64,000 bases of DNA from an uncultured Croceitalea sp. (lineage in GTDB: Bacteria > Bacteroidota > Bacteroidia > Flavobacteriales > Flavobacteriaceae), in contig CANMOV010000001.1 in the NCBI GenBank assembly GCA_947499565.1, positions 1 through 64,000 on the forward strand, given 5' to 3'. The translations under genes and the position numbers were made by a program. The notes under the pieces were generated by a model. It was not told where the DNA came from and ran no database searches. It saw only the letters and a list, made by a program, of their open reading frames with translations. Below are positions 26,085 through 34,237 of the stretch, piece after piece (positions within the stretch are counted from its first letter, which is position 1; each line of letters opens with the position of its first letter).

Positions 26085-26981
26085 TTATTTTCTGGGATGA
26101 AACTCATTTAAAACCTTAGCTAAATGTGTTCTATTTACATGCATATATACCTCTGTAGTTGTAATGCTTTCATGACCAAGCATTTGCTGGATTGATCTTA
26201 AGTCGGCCCCATTCTCTAATAGGTGAGTGGCAAAAGAATGTCTAAAGGTATGTGGACTTATATTTTTTTGTAACCCTATTTTGTCTGCTAATTGTTTAAT
26301 TATAGTAAAAATCATAGCTCGTGTGAGCTGTTTTCCTCTTCTATTAAGAAAGACAAAGTCTTCATGACCTACTCCAATTTTTTGATGAACCCTAACTTCA
26401 TTTCGATATAAATTAATATATCTTTTATTGAGTTTACTAATAGGAACAAAACGCTGCTTGTCTCCCTTACCGGTTACTTTTATAAATTCTTCATCAAAAT
26501 ATAAATCTGATAATCTTAAATTGGTTAATTCAGAGACACGAAGTCCGCAGCCATATAGTGTTTCTAGTATTGCTCTATTCCGCTCACCTTCTGGTTTAGA
26601 AAGGTCTATTGCAGAAATTAAATTGTTAATTTCATCAGTTGATAAAGTGTCCGGTAGTTTTCTGCCAATTTTAGGAGACTCGATTAAATCCATAGGATTT
26701 TCTAATCTAAAATCTTCAAAAACTAAATAATTAAAGAAACCTTTAAGTCCAGAAATAATTCTCGCTTGCGATCTTGGATTTACAATTTTTGCTACTTCAT
26801 AAACAAATTGCTGAACTGTTTCTTTTGAAATTGAAATTGGGTTTTCCAAAATGTTAGACTCGGTCAAAAAGTTAATAAGTTTTTGAATATCAAGCGTATA
26901 GTTTTTAATGGAATTTTCAGAGAGACCACGTTCAATCTTAAGGTAATGGGTGTAATCTTGCAATGCTTGACTCCATTTCAT
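26085..26981 (-). CDS. xerD: site-specific tyrosine recombinase XerD
   Basis: A 298-residue tyrosine recombinase with an N-terminal SAM-like core-binding domain (about 1-90) and a C-terminal catalytic domain. It carries the R...H-x-x-R...Y residues in YGCGLRVSELTNL, SPHTFRHSFATHLLENGADLRSIQQMLGH and TTEVYMHVN. It resolves chromosome dimers together with XerC. A longer frame begins at 27020, but the ATG at 26981 (MKWSQALQDY) fits the family length. Confidence 0.93.
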   Translation of the reverse strand: MKWSQALQDYTHYLKIERGLSENSIKNYTLDIQKLINFLTESNILENPISISKETVQQFVYEVAKIVNPRSQARIISGLKGFFNYLVFEDFRLENPMDLIESPKIGRKLPDTLSTDEINNLISAIDLSKPEGERNRAILETLYGCGLRVSELTNLRLSDLYFDEEFIKVTGKGDKQRFVPISKLNKRYINLYRNEVRVHQKIGVGHEDFVFLNRRGKQLTRAMIFTIIKQLADKIGLQKNISPHTFRHSFATHLLENGADLRSIQQMLGHESITTTEVYMHVNRTHLAKVLNEFHPRK

Positions 26982-27090
26982 TTTATAAAGATACATTAGA
27001 TTATAAAACCTATTTTCCACATAAAAATGAGTTTTTACAACTGATTTTTAACATATTACAACTTTAATTATCTAATGATGGCGAAGATGA

Positions 27091-27098
27091 TAAGTTTG
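27091..27098 (+). promoter_or_regulatory. -7 box upstream of the first OMP gene
   Basis: A perfect TAAGTTTG lies 29 bp before the ATG at 27128. A clear -33 TTG is not seen. Confidence 0.4.
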
Positions 27099-27127
27099 CA
27101 TTCTATAACAACCATACAACTTACATT

Positions 27128-27640
27128 ATGAAAACATTTATAGCTACCCTAGTTTTAATAGCTACTTCTTTATCGCTTCAGGCACAGGTAGATAGAACAA
27201 ATTTTAGAGCAGGCCTAAACGCTGGTATAATTACTGGAGAAGTTTCAGATTTTTATAGCTTTAGTCTTGGCGTGGACTTGCAGTATGTTTGGGGCCTTTC
27301 TAAGGAAATTGATCTAGGTCTTGCAACAGGTTTTAATAATGCATTTGGTGAGGAAGAGTCATCTACCAATGGCGGAATTACAACAACTACGGAATTTGCC
27401 AATTTACAATATATTCCTGCGGCTGTGGCACTTAGAATTTATCCTTCCTATGGCTTTAAACTAGGAGGTGACTTAGGATATGCTATTGGTGTTAGTGATG
27501 GTTTTGATGGTGGTCTGTACTATAGACCAATGATAGGAGTAGATATCAATGGAACTACAGAGATAAATGCATCCTTTTCAGCAATTAGTAATGATGGTAC
27601 CTTTGCTACCATAATGATTGGAGTACTTTTCTTATTTTAA
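27128..27640 (+). CDS. small outer-membrane beta-barrel protein
   Basis: A 170-residue protein with a signal peptide (cleavage at SLQAQ), then alternating amphipathic strands (FSLGVDLQYVWGL, IDLGLATGFNNAFG, YIPAAVALRIYP, GFKLGGDLGYAIGVSDG, YYRPMIGVDI, ATIMIGVLFLF), the last ending in F. This is the shape of an eight-stranded outer-membrane barrel. It is the first of three barrel genes between xerD and aroQ. The function is unknown. Confidence 0.75.
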   Translation: MKTFIATLVLIATSLSLQAQVDRTNFRAGLNAGIITGEVSDFYSFSLGVDLQYVWGLSKEIDLGLATGFNNAFGEEESSTNGGITTTTEFANLQYIPAAVALRIYPSYGFKLGGDLGYAIGVSDGFDGGLYYRPMIGVDINGTTEINASFSAISNDGTFATIMIGVLFLF

Positions 27641-27667
27641 TACTACCAGTTATATCATATAATTTTT

Positions 27668-27697
27668 AAAAAGAGCCTAAAAGGCTCTTTTTTTTAT
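27668..27697 (+). terminator. intrinsic terminator
   Basis: An 11-bp stem (AAAAAGAGCCT with AGGCTCTTTTT; three-base loop 27679-27681) is followed by T residues, directly after the first barrel gene. Confidence 0.85.
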
Positions 27698-27716
27698 TAT
27701 AACTATAGCGTAAAAA

Positions 27717-27742
27717 TTGAAATTAAAAGTTTTATATATTTG
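27717..27742 (+). promoter_or_regulatory. promoter of the second OMP gene
   Basis: TATATTTG (27735-27742) is a perfect -7 box 27 bp before the ATG. A TTG at 27717-27719 is 15 bp upstream, shorter than usual, so the -33 assignment is weak. Confidence 0.45.
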
Positions 27743-27769
27743 ATTATCAATATACTAAACACTATAATT

Positions 27770-28372
27770 ATGAAAAGAACATTTTTTACAATTGCTATAG
27801 GTATTACAAGCCTTTTTTTCGCACAGGCTCAGGGTAATATAAAGTTTGGCATTACTGGAGGTTTATTAAATTCTGATGCTAATATTGATTTATCCGTTGG
27901 AGATATTTTCGATATTACTTCTATTGATGCTGTTAACGAAACTGGTTTTTATATAGGTGTAATTAGTGATTTCGAAATTTCCGATTCCTTTCACGTACAA
28001 CCGGAACTTACTTACGGAAGTGCGGGAGACCTATCATTCGTTTATTTACCTGTAATGGCAAAGTATTATATTTTATTAAATAAGCTGCATATTCAGGCGG
28101 GTCCCCAATTTAGTTTTTCTTCTAATTTAGATGATATTAAGGGAGCAATTCAGGATATAGACGGGGTACTGGGAACAAATTCTAATTTAGACGATGTTTT
28201 GAAAACTGTTGGTATTGATTTCGGTTTTGGCGCTGGGTTTGATATTTCAAATCAATTTACGATTCAAGCTAGGTATGCTTTTGAACTAACGGATAGATAT
28301 TCTGGTCCTTTAGGAAACTCATTGGATATTAAAGGAGCTACTTTAAATGTAGGTTTCGCCTATTTCTTTTGA
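27770..28372 (+). CDS. porin-family outer-membrane beta-barrel protein (paralog A)
   Basis: A 200-residue protein with a signal peptide ending at FFAQAQ and an OMP_b-brl-type barrel ending in a C-terminal aromatic (VGFAYFF). It is clearly homologous to the next gene: the blocks YLPVMAKYYILLNKLHIQAGPQ and VGIDFGFGAGFDISNQFTIQARYAFEL recur there with small changes. An upstream in-frame ATG at 27740 is rejected because the signal peptide begins at MKRTFF. Confidence 0.82.
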   Translation: MKRTFFTIAIGITSLFFAQAQGNIKFGITGGLLNSDANIDLSVGDIFDITSIDAVNETGFYIGVISDFEISDSFHVQPELTYGSAGDLSFVYLPVMAKYYILLNKLHIQAGPQFSFSSNLDDIKGAIQDIDGVLGTNSNLDDVLKTVGIDFGFGAGFDISNQFTIQARYAFELTDRYSGPLGNSLDIKGATLNVGFAYFF

Positions 28373-28431
28373 TATATACTTATAGTTTTGAATTTCATTT
28401 ATATCTTTATTAAATAACTTAAAATTTACAC

Positions 28432-28914
28432 ATGAGAAAATTATTTATTTGTTGTCTATTTAGTTTAACTATTTCTACAATATCTTTTGCGCAAGAAGGT
28501 TTTGCAGTGAAGGCAGGTATCAATAATGTAACTCTGGATCTTGATGGTTTTGGTTCTGAAAGTGAGCTAGGTTTTTTCTTAGGAGGTAGCTACACTTTTG
28601 AAACCAATTGTGCAGTCCAAATTGAACCTTCAGTTTTAGTAAGTATTGTTGATGATTTAACAGCACTTTATATTCCTGTAATGGCAAAATACCCAATCTC
28701 TGATCAGTTCAACATTCAAGCTGGACCACAAATTAATTACTTGTTAGAAGATGTTGATCAAGGCGCTTTTGGACTTGATTTAGGCGTAGGGGCTGGCTTT
28801 GATATTGATGCTAACTGGTTTGTTGAGGCAAGATATGCATTTGAAATAGTGCGAGATTTAGATGGTTTGAATATTAATACGTTAACTGCTGGAGTTGGTT
28901 ATAGATTTAACTAA
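28432..28914 (+). CDS. porin-family outer-membrane beta-barrel protein (paralog B)
   Basis: A 160-residue secreted barrel protein (signal peptide cleaved near SFAQ). It matches paralog A in YIPVMAKYPISDQFNIQAGPQ and LDLGVGAGFDIDANWFVEARYAFEI, but its middle is shorter by about 40 residues, including the loop that holds the repeated NLDD segment in paralog A. The pair came from a local duplication. A terminator follows. Confidence 0.82.
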   Translation: MRKLFICCLFSLTISTISFAQEGFAVKAGINNVTLDLDGFGSESELGFFLGGSYTFETNCAVQIEPSVLVSIVDDLTALYIPVMAKYPISDQFNIQAGPQINYLLEDVDQGAFGLDLGVGAGFDIDANWFVEARYAFEIVRDLDGLNINTLTAGVGYRFN

Positions 28915-28934
28915 GCTGCCTAAAAATAAAATCT

Positions 28935-28963
28935 AAAAGGAAGCCAACGTGCTTCCTTTTTTT
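28935..28963 (+). terminator. intrinsic terminator
   Basis: A 10-bp stem, AAAAGGAAGC / GCTTCCTTTT, with a six-base loop and a T tract, directly after paralog B. Confidence 0.85.
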
Positions 28964-28993
28964 ATGCCCTTAAATTATTATTACTTTTACTTT

Positions 28994-29410
28994 ATGAAGT
29001 TAATTATCATTAATGGCCCTAACCTAAACCTTTTGGGTAAACGTGAACCAGAAGTGTATGGCAACACTACTTTTGAAGACTATTTTTTAAAATTACAGTC
29101 TAAGTTCAAGAATATTCAACTAGAATATTTTCAATCAAATATCGAAGGTGAAATAATAGATAAACTACAAGAAGTTGGTTTTTCCCATGATGGTATTATC
29201 TTAAATGCTGCTTCTTATACCCATACTTCTGTTGGGATTGGTGATGCAGTAAAGGCTATTGAAACACCTGTTGTTGAGGTACATATTTCTAATACTTTTA
29301 CAAGGGAGGACTTTAGACATACGTCATATATATCTTCGGGAGCAAAGGGAGTTATTCTTGGTTTTGGATTGCAGAGCTATGATTTGGCAATACAAAGCTT
29401 TGATAATTAG
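28994..29410 (+). CDS. aroQ: type II 3-dehydroquinate dehydratase
   Basis: A 138-residue enzyme of the shikimate pathway that dehydrates 3-dehydroquinate. The N-terminal IINGPNLNLLGKREPEVYG with the catalytic Tyr, ILNAASYTHTSVGIGDA and VEVHISNTFTREDFRH (catalytic His) are all present. The frame is open upstream to 28949, but the ATG at 28994 gives the family start MKLIIINGPN. It lies after the three barrel genes. Confidence 0.95.
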   Translation: MKLIIINGPNLNLLGKREPEVYGNTTFEDYFLKLQSKFKNIQLEYFQSNIEGEIIDKLQEVGFSHDGIILNAASYTHTSVGIGDAVKAIETPVVEVHISNTFTREDFRHTSYISSGAKGVILGFGLQSYDLAIQSFDN

Positions 29411-29468
29411 TTGTTTAAAAACGTCCCTTTCGAGCATTTTTTACGTAAATAAGTAAAACCCCGCTGCT

Positions 29469-30653
29469 ATGAAGGTTCTTAAAAGTATTACCCTAGTATT
29501 TATTTTTCTTCTTTTTTCATGCGAAACAGAAGAATTTAACAACAATTCAAATGACGATATGGATGATACTGGAGAAGAGATGCCCAGTGAATCTATAGTC
29601 TTAGCAAATGCCTTTCCTAATTTAAGTTTTACACAACCTTTAGATTTTCAATCTCCAGATGATGGCTCAAATAGGGTATTCATTGGTGAGAAAGGAGGAA
29701 GTATTAGAGTATTTGACAATGACTCTGATGTCATGGAAACAACTGTTTTTTTAGATTTAAGGGGTACTATTTCCACCTCAAGTGAACAAGGCTTATTAGG
29801 TTTTGCTTTCCATCCTAGTTTTGAAAGTAATGGTTATGTATTTGTATGTTACACGCCATCGGAAAGACTTTCTGTTATTTCTAGATTTACAGTTTCTAGT
29901 ACAAATCAAAATGCTGTAGACCTAACTAGTGAATTGGTTGTCATTGAAATACCTCAACCAGCTACAAATCATAATGGAGGCCAAATTGCTTTTCATACAG
30001 ATGGGTATTTATATATAGCTATGGGCGATGGCGGAGGAAGTGGTGACCCGCATGGAAATGCACAAAACAGAACTAATTTATTGGGTAATATCCTTAGAAT
30101 TGATGTTGATAATACGCAAGCAGGATTAAACTATGCGATTCCTTCAAATAATCCATTTATTAGTGATACAAGTGTAAGAGATGAAATTTTCGCATATGGT
30201 TTTCGAAACCCCTGGAGAATGAGTTTTGATACTACCACAGGAAAATTGTGGACTGGAGATGTTGGTCAGAATGAGATTGAAGAGATTGATATTGTAGAAA
30301 TTGGTGGTAATTATGGTTGGAAGCTTTTTGAAGGTACCTCCTGCTTCTCTGGCGATTGTGATGATACAGGTCTAATTCCCCCAATTTTTGAGTATAACCA
30401 AGATAATGGAGATCGGTCTATAACTGGAGGTTATGTCTATAGAGGAGATGCTATATCCACATTACAGGGAAAATATGTGTATGGGGACTTTGTAAGTGGA
30501 AGAATATGGACATTAACCGAAGATGGAAGTGCTAATGAATTACTTCTTGAATCGGGATTAAATATTGCTTCTTTCGGAACTGATGCTAGCCAAGAACTTT
30601 ATTTATGTGCTTTTGACGGAAATATTTACAAGTTTGTAGTTTCCGAAAATTAG
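29469..30653 (+). CDS. PQQ-dependent sugar dehydrogenase-like lipoprotein
   Basis: A 394-residue protein with a lipoprotein signal (Cys 18, followed by ETEE), an acidic Asn/Asp linker and a six-bladed beta-propeller of the soluble glucose/aldose dehydrogenase family. Typical blocks: GLLGFAFHPSF, NHNGGQIAFHTDGYLYIAMGDGGG, GNILRIDVDN, YGFRNPWRMSFD, and GDVGQNEIEEIDIVEIGGNYGW. Members oxidize sugars with PQQ and calcium, but many homologs lack activity. The stop interlocks with the next gene (TTAG). Confidence 0.85.
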   Translation: MKVLKSITLVFIFLLFSCETEEFNNNSNDDMDDTGEEMPSESIVLANAFPNLSFTQPLDFQSPDDGSNRVFIGEKGGSIRVFDNDSDVMETTVFLDLRGTISTSSEQGLLGFAFHPSFESNGYVFVCYTPSERLSVISRFTVSSTNQNAVDLTSELVVIEIPQPATNHNGGQIAFHTDGYLYIAMGDGGGSGDPHGNAQNRTNLLGNILRIDVDNTQAGLNYAIPSNNPFISDTSVRDEIFAYGFRNPWRMSFDTTTGKLWTGDVGQNEIEEIDIVEIGGNYGWKLFEGTSCFSGDCDDTGLIPPIFEYNQDNGDRSITGGYVYRGDAISTLQGKYVYGDFVSGRIWTLTEDGSANELLLESGLNIASFGTDASQELYLCAFDGNIYKFVVSEN

Positions 30654-30928
30654 TTTCCTTTCAGATATTTTTTATCAATATAAAAGGTCCCAAATGGAAG
30701 TAGAGATGCTATAAAAAATATAACAAATCTTTTAATACTCCATTTACGTTCCCAGCAAACGATACCAGCCAAGACTACAAAAAGAATGAATAAAATACCA
30801 TGAGCCATACCAACTACTTTGTTAGGCTCACCAATTTCTGCCCAGTATTTTAAAGGCATTGTTAACCCAAAAATTAACAAATAAGATATTCCCTCAAGAA
30901 TGGCAGTTGCCCTAAAGATTTTTAGCAA
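30650..30928 (-). CDS. DUF3817 membrane protein
   Basis: A 92-residue protein with three membrane helices and the DUF3817 pattern: RATAILEGISYLLIFGLTMPLKY, then GMAHGILFILFV and a C-terminal LPFGTFYIDKKYL. Small DUF3817 proteins occur in many bacteria; the function is not established. It lies 9 bp downstream of lpdA on the same strand. Confidence 0.87.
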   Translation of the reverse strand: MLKIFRATAILEGISYLLIFGLTMPLKYWAEIGEPNKVVGMAHGILFILFVVLAGIVCWERKWSIKRFVIFFIASLLPFGTFYIDKKYLKGN

Positions 30929-30937
30929 AATTATTCG

Positions 30938-32329
30938 TTATAAATGGATAACTTCATCGTACGCTGCAGCAACAGCTTCCATAACAGCTTCACTCATAGT
31001 AGGGTGCGGATGAACTGCTTTAAGAACCTCATGACCGGTAGTTTCTAATTTTCTGCCTAATACTGCTTCGGCAATCATATCAGTAACACCGGCGCCAATC
31101 ATATGACATCCTAGCCATTCCCCGTATTTAGCATCAAAAATCACTTTTACAAAACCATCAGAATTACCCGAAGCTTTGGCTTTTCCACTAGCTGAAAATG
31201 GGAACTTACCAACTTTAATGTCATACCCTTTTTCTTTGGCTTGCTTCTCTGTTAAACCAACAGAAGCAATTTCTGGCGAGCAATACGTACAACCTGGTAT
31301 ATTACCATAGTCCAATGCCTCAACATGCATTCCTGCAATTTTTTCTACACAAAGAATACCTTCTGCAGATGCAACGTGTGCTAACGCTTGCCCTGGAGTA
31401 ACATCTCCAATAGCATAGTAACCTGGGATATTAGTTTGATAATAATCGTTAACTAAAATTTTATCCCTGTCTGTGGCAATACCTACTTCTTCAAGACCTA
31501 TATTCTCAATATTCGTTTTAATACCAACAGCAGATAGTACAATATCTGCTTCCAATACTTCTTCGCCTTTAGCAGTTTTTATTGTTGCTTTAACACCACT
31601 TCCAGAAGTATCAACTTTAGTTACTTCTGCTGAGGTTTTTATCTTTATTCCTGTCTTTTTAAAGCTACGTTCCAATTGCTTAGAAACGTCTTCATCTTCA
31701 ACAGGTACAATGTTTGGTAAATATTCAACAACCGTTACCTCTGTACCCATACTATTATAAAAATATGCGAACTCTATGCCTATAGCACCGCTTCCAACAA
31801 CAATCATTTTCTTAGGCTGGGTTTCTAAAGTCATTGCTTCACGATAGCCAATAACTTTTTTTCCATCTTGCGGAAGACTGGGTAATTCACGACTTCTTGC
31901 TCCAGTTGCGATAATAATGTGATTAGCACTATATTCCGCTGGATCTCCGTTTTCACCTTTAACAACTACTTTTTTGCCAGGAAGCACTTTTCCATATCCG
32001 TTTAAGACTTCAATTTTATTTTTTTTCATTAAAAATTGAACTCCTTTGCTCATACCATCAGCAACTCCTCTACTTCTTTTAACAACAGCATCAAAATCAT
32101 GCTCTACTTTCTTAGCACTTAGACCATAATCTTCGGCATGTTTTAGATATTCAAAAACTTGGGCAGATTTTAATAGTGCTTTTGTAGGGATGCATCCCCA
32201 ATTTAGGCAAACCCCACCAAGATTTTCTTTTTCAACTATTGCGGTTTTTAAACCTAATTGCGAAGCTCTAATAGCAGTTACATAACCTCCTGGGCCACTA
32301 CCTAAAACAATAACATCAAAATTGCTCAT
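30938..32329 (-). CDS. lpdA: dihydrolipoyl dehydrogenase
   Basis: A 463-residue pyridine nucleotide-disulfide oxidoreductase with FAD motif VIVLGSGPGGYVTAIRA, redox-active pair C41/C46 in GGVCLNWGCIPTK, NAD motif VVGSGAIGIEFAYFYNSMG, a second FAD site YAIGDV and the C-terminal H-P-H-P-T-x-S-E (active-site His and Glu). It is the E3 component of 2-oxo acid dehydrogenase complexes and of the glycine cleavage system. The E1/E2 genes are not in this window. Confidence 0.96.
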   Translation of the reverse strand: MSNFDVIVLGSGPGGYVTAIRASQLGLKTAIVEKENLGGVCLNWGCIPTKALLKSAQVFEYLKHAEDYGLSAKKVEHDFDAVVKRSRGVADGMSKGVQFLMKKNKIEVLNGYGKVLPGKKVVVKGENGDPAEYSANHIIIATGARSRELPSLPQDGKKVIGYREAMTLETQPKKMIVVGSGAIGIEFAYFYNSMGTEVTVVEYLPNIVPVEDEDVSKQLERSFKKTGIKIKTSAEVTKVDTSGSGVKATIKTAKGEEVLEADIVLSAVGIKTNIENIGLEEVGIATDRDKILVNDYYQTNIPGYYAIGDVTPGQALAHVASAEGILCVEKIAGMHVEALDYGNIPGCTYCSPEIASVGLTEKQAKEKGYDIKVGKFPFSASGKAKASGNSDGFVKVIFDAKYGEWLGCHMIGAGVTDMIAEAVLGRKLETTGHEVLKAVHPHPTMSEAVMEAVAAAYDEVIHL

Positions 32330-32362
32330 TCCGTAAAGATTTTAGTTGTTAAAATGGAGGTG

Positions 32363-32370
32363 CAAAGATA
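32363..32370 (-). promoter_or_regulatory. -7 box of lpdA
   Basis: On the minus strand TATCTTTG (32370-32363) fits TAnnTTTG, 33 bp before the lpdA ATG. The -33 element is not clear. Confidence 0.4.
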
Positions 32371-32474
32371 GTGAAGAGTTACAAGTTTTTTGTAATCTCA
32401 TATAAGGTTTTGTTAAACGCAGATAAGAAAAAGCGCTATAGTACCTTTAAACTAAAGGATTAATGCAATGATTG

Positions 32475-32879
32475 CTAATCTTTGGAAGAATCAAATCCAA
32501 TACTAACAGAGTTTATACAATAGCGTTGCCCTGTAGTTTCTCTTGGCCCATCATTAAAAACATGCCCTAAATGACTTCCACAATTAGCACAGACCGTCTC
32601 TGTGCGAATCATACCATGCGTGGTATCTTTTATATATTCAATAGCACCTTCTACTGCCTCATCAAAAGAAGGCCAACCACAGCCACTCTCAAATTTGTGT
32701 TCACTTTCAAACAACTTCGCTTTGCAAGCTTTACAATGGTAATCACCATTTTTAAAGTGTAGATTGAGTTCACCAGTATGAGGTCTTTCGGTACCTTTTT
32801 GTCTAAGCACGTAATACTCTTCTGGAGTAAGTTCTTCTTTCCACTCTGCCTCCGTTTTTTCTACGCCGTATTTTTTCAT
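32475..32879 (-). CDS. msrB: peptide-methionine (R)-S-oxide reductase MsrB, cytosolic
   Basis: A 134-residue MsrB with no signal sequence. The zinc Cys pairs are in CKACK and [12 protein letters not shown]; the catalytic Cys is in RYCINSVSI. It reduces methionine-R-sulfoxide in proteins. It is the second gene of a tandem pair, overlapping the lipoprotein MsrB stop by 4 bp. Confidence 0.94.
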   Translation of the reverse strand: MKKYGVEKTEAEWKEELTPEEYYVLRQKGTERPHTGELNLHFKNGDYHCKACKAKLFESEHKFESGCGWPSFDEAVEGAIEYIKDTTHGMIRTETVCANCGSHLGHVFNDGPRETTGQRYCINSVSIGFDSSKD

Positions 32880-33382
32880 TTGGAATCTGGTATAAAATCT
32901 AGTGCTGCACCATTAATACAATGCCTTTTTCCAGTCGTTTCGCTAGGGCCGTCATTAAAAACGTGTCCTAAGTGGCCACCGCATGTTGCACAGTGTTCTT
33001 CTGTTCTTGCATAACCAATCTTATAATCAACGTCATAAGCTATGTTTCCTTCAATTCCTTGGTCAAAAGAAGGCCAGCCCGTACCAGACTTAAATTTATT
33101 TTCGCTTTTAAAAAGAGGTGTGGCGCAACCTGCGCAAACATAAGTGCCCTTTTCTTTATTGTTTAATAAATCACTGCTAAAAGAATTTTCTGTAGCCGCT
33201 TTGCGAAGCACGTAGTATTCTATATCTGTAAGCTCTGCACGCCATTCTGCATCAGTCTTTGTTACTGGATAGACTGTTTTTTCTTTATTCTTTGCAGTAC
33301 TTTTTTCTTTTTCTTCTTGTGAAATTCCTTTACATCCTGAAAGGACTAAAAGAATCACAAATGCAATATTTTTTCCCATCAA
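32876..33382 (-). CDS. msrB: peptide-methionine (R)-S-oxide reductase MsrB, lipoprotein form
   Basis: A 168-residue MsrB with a lipoprotein signal (lipobox Cys at about 17), a charged linker and a complete MsrB domain: zinc pairs CAGCA and [12 protein letters not shown], catalytic Cys in RHCINGAAL. It should act in the periplasm, whereas its neighbour acts in the cytosol. The two domains are clearly similar, so the pair is a duplication with division of compartments. Confidence 0.92.
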   Translation of the reverse strand: MMGKNIAFVILLVLSGCKGISQEEKEKSTAKNKEKTVYPVTKTDAEWRAELTDIEYYVLRKAATENSFSSDLLNNKEKGTYVCAGCATPLFKSENKFKSGTGWPSFDQGIEGNIAYDVDYKIGYARTEEHCATCGGHLGHVFNDGPSETTGKRHCINGAALDFIPDSK

Positions 33383-33423
33383 TTTTATTTTTTTAATAAG
33401 ACGTATTTTTTACTGAGTCCTTT

Positions 33424-33431
33424 CAAATTTA
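33424..33431 (-). promoter_or_regulatory. -7 box of the msrB pair
   Basis: On the minus strand TAAATTTG (33431-33424) fits the consensus and lies 41 bp before the ATG of the lipoprotein msrB. A TTG occurs 24 bp upstream, which is rather far. Confidence 0.4.
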
Positions 33432-33448
33432 GACATTTAATAAAACGA

Positions 33449-33480
33449 AAAAACCCAAATCCGAATAGAAATGGGTTTTA
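33449..33480 (-). terminator. terminator of the collagen-like lipoprotein gene
   Basis: On the minus strand AAAACCCA pairs with TGGGTTTT across a 14-base loop and is followed by a T run. It ends the collagen-like gene just before the msrB promoter. Confidence 0.6.
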
Positions 33481-33500
33481 ATTTTATGTATTTGTAGTTA

Positions 33501-34070
33501 TTAGTTTACTACAGACGTATTTATAGCATCTGTGTTTAGTTTTAGTGAACTCATTACGGCATCTAAATTTGATACATCAATATCGTTATCTACACCAAAT
33601 TCTGCTGGTACAACTGCGATTCTAAAGATTTGATCGTCTGTATCACCTGCAGGCAATGTTGCTAGGTCAAAGTCCGATTCTAAAAATATATTTACGTCAA
33701 AAAAAGTATGGTCATAGTTATATTGTAAGAGACCTTGGTCAATAATTCGAGTTTGTGGCAATAGTCTCCAAACATCAATTGGGTCACCACCATCAGGATC
33801 ATCTAATTGTTCAAATAGAATATATACCAGAACTACATCTGACTCAAAAACTTCAACGGTATCTGGAAAATCAAAGGAAATAGCATACTCATTTGCTGCT
33901 GAAAAAGTGCCTTGTATTTCTAAGACTGTTCCAAGAATATTTACTCCATCCTGACCGTCGAGACCATTTAAGCCGTTTAAACCGTCAAACCCCGGAGGTC
34001 CTTGGGGTCCTTCACAGGACATAAAAAAGAAAACTGCTAATGCACCTAGAATAAGTTTGATTTTTTGCAT
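33501..34070 (-). CDS. collagen-like lipoprotein
   Basis: A 189-residue lipoprotein (Cys 19) whose mature N-terminus is a run of seven Gly-x-y triplets: GPQ GPP GFD GLN GLN GLD GQD. A beta-rich globular domain of about 140 residues follows. Short collagen-like stalks right after the lipid anchor occur in several Bacteroidota surface lipoproteins. The frame extends upstream to 34142, but the ATG at 34070 gives a normal signal peptide. The function is unknown. Confidence 0.75.
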   Translation of the reverse strand: MQKIKLILGALAVFFFMSCEGPQGPPGFDGLNGLNGLDGQDGVNILGTVLEIQGTFSAANEYAISFDFPDTVEVFESDVVLVYILFEQLDDPDGGDPIDVWRLLPQTRIIDQGLLQYNYDHTFFDVNIFLESDFDLATLPAGDTDDQIFRIAVVPAEFGVDNDIDVSNLDAVMSSLKLNTDAINTSVVN

Positions 34071-34237
34071 AATTTTTGATTTTGAATTGAAATGGTTTTT
34101 ATTTTTCATCTGTTCTGAACAAGTAATCAAAAAGCGTTCCATTTTTTATAATCAATAACTGAGTATTGTAATTATGTATAAGAATTCATGTATCTTTCTT
34201 AAAGATGTGTAATATTGTATTCACTTAACTAAATAAC

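Noticed and set aside
26085-26981. XerD as an integrase of a mobile element
   Set aside because: No attachment-site duplication, tRNA or cargo genes are found; the sequence is that of the chromosomal XerD.
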